DNA of 13,360 nucleotides from DASZGI01 sp035938995. GTDB lineage: Bacteria > Actinomycetota > Actinomycetes > Streptomycetales > Catenulisporaceae. The DNA is taken from assembly GCF_035938995.1 (NCBI RefSeq), contig NZ_DASZGI010000326.1, positions 1 through 13,360 on the forward strand, read 5' to 3'. The notes below the pieces were generated by a model, which ran no database searches, was not told the origin of the DNA, and saw only the letters and a program-made list of their open reading frames with translations. This document shows, piece by piece, positions 1-8,500 of the stretch. Positions within the stretch are counted from its first letter, which is position 1; each line of letters begins with the position of its first letter. The position numbers and the translations under genes are program-made.

Positions 1-915
1 CCAGACGAAGTTGGCCTGGCTCGGGGGAAGCTCGAAGTGCGCCGCGATCAGCGCGTCGCGGACCCGGTGCCGCTCGTGCACGATGGCTCGGCGCCGCTCG
101 GCCAATTCCTCGTCCGCGTCCGGCGTGAGGGACGCGAGGGCGGCCGCCTGAGCTAGTGCGTTGACGCTGAACGGTGCGGCGGCCCCGCGAACTGCGTCGG
201 CGACGGGTGCCGACGCGATCAGGTATCCGACGCGCAGCCCGGCCAAGCCGTACGCCTTGGAGAACGTGCGCAGCACGGCGACGTTGCCGCGTCCGCGATT
301 CCACCAACGCTTGGCTGTCTCGACCCCGTCGGGTGCGTCATCGTCCACGAATTCGCGGTACGCCTCGTCCAGCACGACCAGGACTCCAGGTGGCGTCGCG
401 TTGAGAAATGCGTTGAGATCGGCGTCCCGTACGGCGACACCGGTCGGGTTGTTCGGCGTGCAGACGAATACCAGGCGTGTGTTCGGGGTGATGGCGTCGG
501 CCAGCGCGCCGAGATCGGGTGCATGGTTCTCACCCAAGGGAGCGCGTTGTTGCCCGGCCCGCGCGATGTCCGCGAAGAGCGGATAGGCCTCGAAGGACCG
601 CCAGTTGAACGCCACCGCGCCGTCTCCGCCCGGGCAGGCGGTCTGGACGAGTTGGAGGCACAGCGCCGCCGAGCCTGCGCCGAGTACGATCTGCGCCGCA
701 TCCACGGCGTACCGGCTTGCCAGTCGGGCGATCAACTCGGCGCAGCCCGGGTCAGGGTACCGATTTGCCCGGGCCGCGGCGCGGGCGATGGCCTGCGCGA
801 CCGACGGGAGGGGTCCGAACGGCGACTCGTTGCTCGCCAGCGAAATGACCTCGGTCATCGCGCCCGACGCGATCCGAGATGGCGTGTCGGACTGCGTCCG
901 CGTGTGAGTAGGCAT
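1..915 (-). CDS. HisC-like PLP aminotransferase (class I/II), 3' end outside window
   Basis: The first 305 codons of a fold-type I PLP aminotransferase are present; the C-terminus lies beyond base 1. Visible landmarks are SLASNESPFGP near residue 25 (typical HisC entry), NNPTG at 155-159, the PLP pyridine-nitrogen aspartate D183 in VVLDEAYREF, and the Schiff-base lysine K220 in FSKAYGLAGLRVGY. The start is ATG at 915, 7 nt after GGAGGG (923-928 on the plus strand). The family transfers amino groups to histidinol phosphate, phenylpyruvate or related keto acids. No other histidine gene is present, and it lies 76 nt downstream of a P450 gene on the same strand, so a role in secondary metabolism (for example an aromatic amino acid/keto acid step, or amination of a product) is more likely than histidine synthesis. 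That role is inference; the family call is firm. No TTA codon was seen in this gene. Confidence 0.93.
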   Translation of the reverse strand, partial: MPTHTRTQSDTPSRIASGAMTEVISLASNESPFGPLPSVAQAIARAAARANRYPDPGCAELIARLASRYAVDAAQIVLGAGSAALCLQLVQTACPGGDGAVAFNWRSFEAYPLFADIARAGQQRAPLGENHAPDLGALADAITPNTRLVFVCTPNNPTGVAVRDADLNAFLNATPPGVLVVLDEAYREFVDDDAPDGVETAKRWWNRGRGNVAVLRTFSKAYGLAGLRVGYLIASAPVADAVRGAAAPFSVNALAQAAALASLTPDADEELAERRRAIVHERHRVRDALIAAHFELPPSQANFVW

Positions 916-991
916 AGGGGGACCCTCCGGAATCCTCGTGGGTCGAAGGCGCGGACGCATGGCTGAGGCGCCGCTGCCGCTGTGACCGGGG

Positions 992-2386
992 TCAGACGCG
1001 GGCTTCCACGGTGACCGGTATCCCGTGTGCGGGCCTGAGCGTGATCAGCGGCTGGATCCTTGGCGTGAATCCGGGTTGGAGGCGGAAGCGCCATCGTGCG
1101 AGCAGGCTCGCCAGCACCAAGCCAAGTTCGATGTTGGCGAAGGACGCCCCTACGCACACCCTGTGCCCGGCGCCGAACGGGATGTAAGCGAATCTCGGCC
1201 GGTCAATGTGCGCGGCAAGCGCCCAGCGATCCGGGTCGAACACGGTCGGATCGGGAAACCAGCGCTCGTCGCGGTGCATGACGTACTGGGAGATGAGAAC
1301 CAGCGTGTCACGTGGCGCCGAATGCTCGCCGATCTGCTGCTCTTGCAAGCTCCTGCGGCTGATGAGCCAGACCGGCGGAATGAGTCGCAGCGATTCCTCG
1401 ATCACCTGGCGCAGGTACGGCATCCGGCCGAGATCCTGCGCCGTCGGCAGGCCGTCGCCTACGGTGGCGCGTATCTCCTCGGCCAGCCTGGCGTCGACGT
1501 GCGGATGCGCGGTGACCTGGTACAGCGTCCAGGCCAGCGCGTTGGCGGTGGTTTCGTGCCCGGCCACCAAGAGCGTCATGACCTCGTCGCGCAGCTGCGT
1601 CGGGCTCATCGTCGCCGCGCCCTCATGCGCCGCGATGAGGTCACCGAGCAGATCGCCCGACGGATTGGCGTCGCCGGCGCGGCGGTCGATCAGATCCCTG
1701 ATGTTGCGGTCGAGTGTCTGCGCCGCCTCGTTGTAGCGGCGGGTGGCCGGCAACGGCAGCCGGAACAACAGCGGGGCGAGCGGCGACAGGTGCCGGCCGA
1801 AACTCGCCATCATCACGTCCATCGCCGCGGAAAGTTGCGCGACCTGATCGTCGATGACGGAGGCGAACAGCGACCTGGCGACCACGATGAGCGTGAGGGC
1901 GGTCATCTGCTGGCTGAGATCCAGCGAGTCCCCGGGTTTCCAGTCCGCCATGAGGCGCTGCGCGCTGTCGGTGACGATCGGCCCGTACTGCTCGATACGT
2001 CGCGGCTGGAACGCGGGCTGCACGAGTTTGCGCTGGCACCGGTGTGTGTCGCCCTCGCTCAGCAGGAGGCCGTCGCCCAGCAGCGTGCGGGCGGATTGCA
2101 GGCCCTGCCCCTTGTGGAAGTGTCCGTAGTCGGCGGTGAGCACCTGCGCGGCGAGCGCGGGATCCGTGAGCAGCAGTGCGTTGCGTGGTCCGAGGCGCAT
2201 CGGCACAGCCCCGCCGTGGTGCCGCGCCGCGTCCAGAAAGGCCAGCGGGTCCCGGCGGAACGGCAGCAGGTGGCCGCCGATGCGTCCGGTCGGAAGGCGG
2301 GGGCTTCCCGCGTGTCCTGCTGATGACGGCAAGGCGTACCCCGTGACTTCGATGAGCGCCGATTTTAATGGGTTCAGGGATTTCAT
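992..2386 (-). CDS. Cytochrome P450
   Basis: A complete 464-residue P450. The oxygen-activation motif of helix I is AGHETT (275-280), the helix K ExxR motif is E331-R334, the meander has FDPDRW (383-388), and the heme loop is FGAGHRVCVG with ligand Cys411. The N-terminus has no obvious membrane anchor, so the protein is probably soluble and fed electrons by a ferredoxin encoded elsewhere. The overall style (HRCQRKLVQPAF, long I-helix region) resembles bacterial CYPs acting on terpenes or fatty chains. Oxidation of the prenyl chain or ring of the cluster product is therefore plausible but inferred. ATG 2386 is the first start after an in-frame stop, and its Shine-Dalgarno sequence is weak (GGGA just upstream). 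Codon 7 is TTA, a rare leucine codon in high-GC actinomycetes. It is probably co-transcribed with the aminotransferase and diverges from the prenyl synthase operon. Confidence 0.96.
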   Translation of the reverse strand: MKSLNPLKSALIEVTGYALPSSAGHAGSPRLPTGRIGGHLLPFRRDPLAFLDAARHHGGAVPMRLGPRNALLLTDPALAAQVLTADYGHFHKGQGLQSARTLLGDGLLLSEGDTHRCQRKLVQPAFQPRRIEQYGPIVTDSAQRLMADWKPGDSLDLSQQMTALTLIVVARSLFASVIDDQVAQLSAAMDVMMASFGRHLSPLAPLLFRLPLPATRRYNEAAQTLDRNIRDLIDRRAGDANPSGDLLGDLIAAHEGAATMSPTQLRDEVMTLLVAGHETTANALAWTLYQVTAHPHVDARLAEEIRATVGDGLPTAQDLGRMPYLRQVIEESLRLIPPVWLISRRSLQEQQIGEHSAPRDTLVLISQYVMHRDERWFPDPTVFDPDRWALAAHIDRPRFAYIPFGAGHRVCVGASFANIELGLVLASLLARWRFRLQPGFTPRIQPLITLRPAHGIPVTVEARV

Positions 2387-2460
2387 GATCCCGCGTGTCG
2401 TGAAGAATTCTCACGAAACCGATGCGAAATAGGGGATCGAAAAGCCCCGACGCGGCGCCG

Positions 2461-2489
2461 ACGGTATCAGGTCTCGACGTCGTCTGCAA
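2461..2489 (-). promoter_or_regulatory. Candidate promoter of the P450-aminotransferase operon
   Basis: On the minus strand TTGCAG (2484-2489) and TACCGT (2461-2466) are separated by 17 nt, an acceptable -35/-10 pair for the actinobacterial housekeeping sigma factor. The transcript would begin about 65 nt before the ATG at 2386. The -35 box lies inside the left copy of the tandem inverted repeat, so a repressor bound there would block it. Confidence 0.5.
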
Positions 2490-2521
2490 TGACTTGCATC
2501 GCCGTATGCAATCACTTGCAT
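2485..2521. promoter_or_regulatory. Tandem operator: two inverted repeats TGCAA-N4-TTGCA
   Basis: Copy 1 (2485-2498) is TGCAATGACTTGCA and copy 2 (2506-2521) is ATGCAATCACTTGCAT. Each is a perfect inverted repeat with a 4-nt spacer. As 16-nt units beginning TGCAAT and ending CTTGCATC they are direct repeats with one mismatch, 22 bp apart, or about two helical turns on one face of the DNA. Size and symmetry fit a dimeric winged-helix or TetR-like regulator. No regulator gene lies in the window, so its family is unknown. The placement over both divergent -35 boxes suggests coordinated control of both arms. Confidence 0.7.
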
Positions 2522-2545
2522 CTCGGAACCCTGACTAGCTAGTAT
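2516..2545 (+). promoter_or_regulatory. Candidate promoter of the prenyl synthase operon
   Basis: TTGCAT (2516-2521) and TAGTAT (2540-2545) are 18 nt apart, giving a predicted start near 2552 and a leader of about 64 nt. The -35 box is the right half of operator copy 2, mirroring the arrangement on the minus strand. Confidence 0.55.
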
Positions 2546-2615
2546 CCGGGAAATTCAGCCGAACGGGGGCTGATCGGCACATCACCGGTTCCAAATAAGG
2601 CTGGAGAATTTGTGC

Positions 2616-3686
2616 ATGTCCACAGACAGTGAGGAAATATCACTGGGTCTCTTAGTGGCCGCCGGCGCGGCTTCGTTCGCGCCGGCCGCGCCTGAGCCCC
2701 ACTGGACCGCGGCGCACCGAGTGGTCGCCGGGTTCGTCGGCGCCGAGACTCTCCGCCGTGATCTCGAGTGCGTGGAACACACCTTGCGCGGCGCGTTCAA
2801 CGGTGCGTCCGCAATGTTCGCCGACGCGATGCGCGCGGTGGCGATGCCGGGCAAACGGCTGCGGCCCCTGCTGGTGCTCGCTTGCGGCTACGCCGGCGCC
2901 GGCCCGGTCGGTGAGCGTTTGATCAGAGCCGCCGCCGCAGTGGAGCTGCTGCACCTGGGCAGCCTGGTGCACGACGACGTGATGGACGAGTCCGACTTGC
3001 GGCACGGCGCCCCCAGCATCAACGAGCGCTGGGGCAACCTCACCGCGGTCCTAGTCGGCGATGTGCTCCTCAGCGAATCCGTCGACATGGCCGCTGACCT
3101 GGGCGCCGAGCAGGCCAAACTGATCACCGCCACGCTGCGCACCCTCTGCGACGGTCAGGCGCGGGAATCCGCGTCGCAGTACTCTGTGGACCGCGACGAG
3201 CAGGCCTACCTGCACTCGATCGCGGGCAAGACCGCCCGCCTGATCGCCGCATCGTGCCGACTCGGGGCGATCGAGACCGGGCTGAGCCGGCCGGCCGTCG
3301 ACGCGCTGGAAACCTTCGGCCACCACCTCGGCATGGCGTTCCAGATCGTGGACGACGTGCTCGACCTGACCACGAGCACCGAGCAGCTCGGCAAGCCCGC
3401 CGGCCGCGACATCGTGCAGGGTGTTTACGCGCTCCCTGTCATCCACGCGATCCGCCAGACGCCGCGCCTCGCCGACTACCTCGGGCGGGTCCCCACCGAG
3501 GTCGAGCTCGACGACGCGCTGCGGCTCGTGCGCAGCGGCACTGGCATCGGCCTGGCCAGCCGGCTCGCCGAGCAGCACACCGAAAGCGCCTGCCTGGCCG
3601 TCGAGTCGTGCGCAGGTGAACTGGACGAAGCGGCGGTGGCGATGTTGCGCGCCCTCGCCATGGGCGTGCTGGAGCGGCGCAGATGA
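2616..3686 (+). CDS. Polyprenyl diphosphate synthase (trans, IspA/IdsA family), probably long-chain
   Basis: A 356-residue all-trans isoprenyl diphosphate synthase that condenses isopentenyl diphosphate onto allylic diphosphates. It has GKRLRP (79-84), the first aspartate-rich motif D120-D121-V-M-D124 followed by R129, and the second, D246-D247-V-L-D250, in FQIVDDVLDLT with GKPAGRDI after it. The residues four and five before D120 are Ser and Gly rather than aromatic. In this family that leaves the chain-elongation pocket open, so a product longer than C20 is likely (inference). The N-terminus carries about 40 extra residues rich in Ala and Pro. ATG 2616 is preferred because GGAG (2603-2606) is 9 nt upstream; a TTG at 2610 would be too close to it. 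Codon 13 is TTA. It is the first gene of a three-gene operon, and its stop overlaps the next start by 4 nt (ATGA). Confidence 0.94.
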   Translation: MSTDSEEISLGLLVAAGAASFAPAAPEPHWTAAHRVVAGFVGAETLRRDLECVEHTLRGAFNGASAMFADAMRAVAMPGKRLRPLLVLACGYAGAGPVGERLIRAAAAVELLHLGSLVHDDVMDESDLRHGAPSINERWGNLTAVLVGDVLLSESVDMAADLGAEQAKLITATLRTLCDGQARESASQYSVDRDEQAYLHSIAGKTARLIAASCRLGAIETGLSRPAVDALETFGHHLGMAFQIVDDVLDLTTSTEQLGKPAGRDIVQGVYALPVIHAIRQTPRLADYLGRVPTEVELDDALRLVRSGTGIGLASRLAEQHTESACLAVESCAGELDEAAVAMLRALAMGVLERRR

Positions 3687-5533
3687 CGCCGGTAGTACAG
3701 GACATTGACACGACCCTCACGTTCGAGCAGTTCCTCGCCATGACCAGCACGCAGCAGGCGACCGTGGTGCGACGGGGAATGCCGGCGCAGATCAGGCCCG
3801 GCTGGGTCCAACAACTGCGCATAGTTGTCATGCTCGGCCGTCCGCGAACCTGCATCCCGGGCCTGATCGCCTATTTCCTCGGCTACTACTACACCGGCGC
3901 AGGATTCACACCAAAGCTCATCCTCGGCGCCACACTCGCTTTCCTCATCGGATTCTCCGCGAATCTGCACAATACCTATACGGACCTTGAAGAGGATTGC
4001 CGCAATCTGCCGGGACGGGTGTGGCTCTACGCTCAGCTCGGCGCCCCGCGGATGCGCTGGGTCCTGACGGCGGTCAATGCGTTCATGCTGCTCTCCTCGC
4101 TGGTTTTCAGCGGGATGTTCTTCGTCTACATGGCATTCGCGGTGATCGGCCTTCATCAGTACTCGTTCCGGCCGCTGCGCATGAAGGCGCGGCCGGTGCT
4201 CGGACTCTACGTCTTCGCCCAGGCAGTGGTGTTCCCGTTCATCTCCGGCTGGCTCAGCGACACCGCGGCGCAGCCGTTCAGCCACGACCACGCTTTCGTG
4301 GCGATGCTCGTCTACCTGACGGTCTGGTTCCTGGCGAAGGGCACCTTCAAGAACGTGCCGGACTACGAGGGCGACCGCGCTGCCGGATTGCGTACGTCGG
4401 CGACGGTATTCCCCACGCGGCGCGGCGCGGCGCGATTCTCCGCGGCGGCCACCATGGTCGCCTATCTTTCCCTCGTCGTGTTGGTGGCGGGCGGCTGGTC
4501 GCCGCTGCGCATGCTGCTGTGCCTGCCGTGGTGCGCAGTCGCGCTGGCACAGTGTGTCCGGCTGGTGCGCGCGGAGGACGCCGGCGAGGCGAATGCCATC
4601 CTGCGCACCGACATGGTGGTCTCCAGCGGATTTCTGGCATCAGTGCTCTTGCTGCAGGCGCCAAGTTGGCGCAGCGTCGGCGTCATCGTGGTCAGCGGTC
4701 TCGTCCTGGTCGCCAGCGATCTGTTGATGATCGACTCCCGTCGCGACTCCGACGCCGCGACCAGCCCCCCAGGCGCGACCGCCCTGGGGGGCGTCGACAC
4801 GACCGCCGAACGCCCTCGGACACCGCAAGGCCTCTTCGACCGGGTCGCGCCCCGCTACGACGTGCTGAACAGTCTGCTCAGTCTCGGCAGCGACCGACGC
4901 TGGCGACGCGCGGCGGCGAAACAGCTCGAAGTGCCGCCCGGCGGTGCCGTGCTCGACGTGGCCACCGGCACCGGCGCGCTCGCCGCCGAGATCGCGCGGC
5001 TGCTGCCGAAGGGTGCACGCGTCGTCGGCTGCGACCTGAACGCGTCTATGCTCCACGTGGCGGCGCATCGCGTCCGGCGCGACCCACAGGTCCCGATCAC
5101 GCTGACACGCGGCGACGCGCTGCATCTCCCGCTCGCGGATGCCTGCGTCGACGCGGCCACCATCGCATTCGCCATTGACGACATGCCCGACAGGCACGCG
5201 TGCGCTGCGGAGTTGTACCGCGTGTTGCGACCGGGCGGCCAGCTCGTGTTACTCGAACTGTCCATGCCCGACCGGGAGCCACTGCGGTCCGTCTACCGCG
5301 GTGTCCTGCGAACGCTCCACTCCGCGGGCCGGTTGCGTGGTGGCGAAGGGTATCGGCACCTGCGCGAGGAGATCGTCCGCTACCGCGGCCGGGACGCTGT
5401 GGAGCATCTGCTGCGCGGCCACAGCTTCGAGCGATACCGCTGGCAGCGCCTGACTGGTGGGATCGCCATGCTGCACGTCGCCTATAAGCCTCCGAACCCT
5501 GTGGACCGATCTATGGAACCCGGAGAACTCTGA
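3683..5533 (+). CDS. UbiA prenyltransferase fused to UbiE/MenG-type C-methyltransferase
   Basis: A 616-residue bifunctional protein. Residues about 45-350 are a multi-pass UbiA domain with the two Mg-diphosphate motifs N97-x3-D101-x3-D105 and D227-x3-D231 (in KNVPDYEGDRAAG). It would transfer the polyprenyl chain to an aromatic acceptor in the membrane. A Pro/Ala/Thr/Gly linker (about 351-383) leads to a SAM methyltransferase: FDRVAPRYD (385-393), SAM loop LDVATGTGALA (424-434), and the UbiE C-terminal signature RLTGGIAMLHVAYKP. The usual RN-type motif after strand 4 is replaced by FAIDDM (496-501), hinting at a different substrate from demethylmenaquinone. Start ATG 3683 overlaps the previous stop, with GGAG 8 nt upstream. 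Codon 523 is TTA (5249-5251). The stop overlaps the next ATG (TGATG). UbiA and UbiE normally occur as separate proteins. Confidence 0.95.
   Translation: MTPVVQDIDTTLTFEQFLAMTSTQQATVVRRGMPAQIRPGWVQQLRIVVMLGRPRTCIPGLIAYFLGYYYTGAGFTPKLILGATLAFLIGFSANLHNTYTDLEEDCRNLPGRVWLYAQLGAPRMRWVLTAVNAFMLLSSLVFSGMFFVYMAFAVIGLHQYSFRPLRMKARPVLGLYVFAQAVVFPFISGWLSDTAAQPFSHDHAFVAMLVYLTVWFLAKGTFKNVPDYEGDRAAGLRTSATVFPTRRGAARFSAAATMVAYLSLVVLVAGGWSPLRMLLCLPWCAVALAQCVRLVRAEDAGEANAILRTDMVVSSGFLASVLLLQAPSWRSVGVIVVSGLVLVASDLLMIDSRRDSDAATSPPGATALGGVDTTAERPRTPQGLFDRVAPRYDVLNSLLSLGSDRRWRRAAAKQLEVPPGGAVLDVATGTGALAAEIARLLPKGARVVGCDLNASMLHVAAHRVRRDPQVPITLTRGDALHLPLADACVDAATIAFAIDDMPDRHACAAELYRVLRPGGQLVLLELSMPDREPLRSVYRGVLRTLHSAGRLRGGEGYRHLREEIVRYRGRDAVEHLLRGHSFERYRWQRLTGGIAMLHVAYKPPNPVDRSMEPGEL
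4765..4791. repeat. Perfect 9-bp hairpin in the UbiA-UbiE linker
   Basis: CCCCCCAGG (4765-4773) and CCTGGGGGG (4783-4791) form a perfect GC-rich stem with a 9-nt loop. It falls within the codons for the linker between the two domains, outside any conserved motif. It resembles an intrinsic terminator stem or translational pause site, though no T-run follows. Confidence 0.8.
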
Positions 5534-8500
5534 TGCAAGCCAACGCAAGCCTGGCGGCGGAGCTGCGCGGCGCCGCGCGGGTATGCGACCTGCTCGTCGA
5601 CGTCTATGCGCAAGCCGCCGGAGCGGACGCACTGCGTCCTGTTCCAGTCTTCGGCATGCCGGCCGAATCGATCAACCCGATCGTGGACGCCCTGCGTAAA
5701 CGGCGGGACCTCCAACTGATCGGCGTGCGGCATGAGGGTTCCGGCTCCCTTGCCGCGTCGGCGTACGCCAAACTCACAGGCCGTATCGGCATGTGCATGG
5801 GCACTGCGGGCCCGGGAGCGACGCATCTGCTGTCAGGCGCATACGACGCGCGCGGCGACCGCGCGCCGCTGCTCGTCGCCGCGGGGCAGGTGCACACTCA
5901 GGCAATGGGCACCGACGCGTTCCAGGAGATCGATTCGCTTCGGCTGTTCGACGACGCCGTGCTGAGCAACCGGCTCGTGGTCGACGCCGATGCCGCAGCG
6001 ATCATCAGCGCGGTGCATGCCCGCGCCCTGCACCGGCGCGGCCCGGTGCACCTCAGCCTGCCCGGCGACGTGCTCGCCCGAGCACGCCGCGGCCGTCCTG
6101 CCATGTTCGCGCCGCACGCTGCGGTGACCACGCCGATTCTGGACAAGACCCTCATCCGGCCGGCTGCCGCGCTGCTCGCCGGCGGCCCCGCCGCCGTTCT
6201 GGTCGGTGATTGCGGAGCCGAACTGTCCGCTGCGGTCGATGCGCTAGCTATGCAACTCGGCGCGCCGGTTCTGGTGCTGCCGGAAGGCATGCGGTACCTG
6301 CGGGAGCCCGGTGAGCAGCCGGCCTTTCGCGTGACCGGCTCGGTGCGCGATGCGGCGCGGGATCTGCTCTCTGCCGCGGTGCTCGTGGCGGTCGGCCCCC
6401 TCAGCGCGGCGATGCGCACCCTGATCGGCGATCGGCCTGCTGTGCATATCGGGCCCTGGTTCGACATCGACGAGCCGCCGCGGGCCGGCACTGTACGCCT
6501 GCTCGGCCATGAACTCGAATATCTGGACCTGATGATCAAGACGGTCGAGCCCGCGCCGGGCAACCCGCTGCTGCGGCGCGCCGAGGCGTGCCTGACCGAG
6601 CCCGGCGACCCGGCGGCGCGTGCCTTGTGGGAACGGATCGACGCGTCGCTCCCGCACGACGCCGTCATCGCCTGCCAGCCGGGCGCCCTTCTCGACGGGG
6701 CGTTCCGCCATCTGCCGCTGCGCGACCGGCAGATCACGTCCTCGTTCGGCTATGCGGCGCGTGGCTACGCGGTGCCGGGCGCGATAGCCGCTGCGTTCGC
6801 GTGCCCAGACCGCGCCAGCGTCGCTTTGACCGAGCCGGACGGATTCGCCGAGTCGATGGCGGAACTGCTGACCATCCGCCGGTATCGCCTGCCCGTGACG
6901 ACGGTGTGCGTCGAGCCCGCCGCGGCGTCCGGGAGCGGTCCGTCGATCGACTTCGCCGCATTCGCAGAGGCCTGCGACCTGCCGGCGCGGCGCGTCGACT
7001 CGGCCGAGGACCTTGGAGCGGTCACCGCGCAATCCGCCGCGGTCGTCTGTATCCGGGCCGGCGCCCCGGTGCGCGACACCGCGACCGTTCGCCCCGCGCA
7101 CGGTTCGGCCGGGGACGCCGATCCGCAGCCGGACTCGCTCGCCGCCAGGCTCGTGGAGCTGTTCGAGAGCGCTGGGATCGCCCGCGCCTTCCGTGCCGCA
7201 GACGAGCTGACCAACCCGATCGCCGATCGGTGGACGGCGGGTGGACAGCGCGCGCTGACGACGGCGACGACCGCGGAATCGGCCGCCATGATGGCCTCCG
7301 CTGCCGCCAAGTGGACGAAGGCGCCCACGCTCTGCCTCGCCGTAAACGGGCACGACCTGGTGCTTCAGCTGAACGGACTGTTCGACGCGACCTACGACCA
7401 CGCCCCTGTGGCGGTCCTGACCGTCGAACGGCCCGACCTGGCCGGCGGCCTGGTCGACTCGGCCCGGTTGCTGGCTGCGGTCGCCGCGGCGTCGGTGCGG
7501 ATCACACCCGGTGCGGCGTCCCTTGTCGCCGCCCGGGACGCGCTCGCACTGTGCGTGCGGCGGCGCGATGTCGTGCATCTGGCGGTCGACGCTTCAGACC
7601 TTGATACGCCGGTGGAACTTCCTGCGCTCACCGAGGGTGCCCTGGCCGCGATCAGCAGCGCTCCCGCGCTGGTGCCCGACCCGGTCTCGATCACCCGAGC
7701 CTCCGAGGCGCTGGTCCGGTCACAGCGCTGCGCGATCCTGGCCGGCCGCGGTGCTCGAGAAGCGGGCGAGCAGATCGCGCTGCTCTGTGACGAGCTGTCC
7801 GCGCCGATCGTGACCACGATGCCGGGGCGAGGGCTCGTCGCCGACGACCACCCGTTGATGGCCGGCGCGATCGGCTCGTCCGGCCACCGGTCCGCGTTGC
7901 GGACACTCGAAGGCTGCGACACCCTGCTGATGCTCGGGGTCTCCAATCGCGGCCAGGCGTTCGACCTGCCGTCCGGCTGCACGATCATCCGCGTGGACAC
8001 CGATCCGGTCGCCGTGTCCACGGGCGCCGACATCGGCCTGTGCGGATCGGTGCACGACACCGTCGAGCTGCTGCTGGCACAGATCTCCGCCAGCGGCGAG
8101 GCTTCGGGCGGCCAGGCGAGGGCGGCGCGCGAGAAGTTCCATGCCGCACGGCGCGACGAGTTCGCCCGCTTCCGGGTCCGGCCGCCGAAGCGACCGCGTG
8201 AAAGCAGACCGATCCAACCGTCCGCGATCGTACGCACGCTCGGCGTTCTCAGCGACGAGACCCGACGGCGACCGGTGGTGACCGTCGACGTGGGCCTGGT
8301 CACCCTTTGGCTCTACCGGTTCCTGACAGGCCGTCAGGACTTCGTGTGGACCAGTTCGTTCGCCACGATGGGGTTCGCCATGCCGGCGGCGCTCGCCATC
8401 AGCGCGACCGGTGTGATCGACCAGCCGGTCATCGCGGCGGTCGGGGACGGCGGCATCGCGATCACCATGGCGGAACTGGCGTCGGCCGCGTCGGCCAAGC

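Noticed and set aside
1025..2323. Long plus-strand frame (432 codons) opposite the P450
   Set aside because: It is the antisense shadow of the P450 gene; its product is Arg/Gly/Gln-rich with no family motifs, while the minus strand encodes all P450 signatures.
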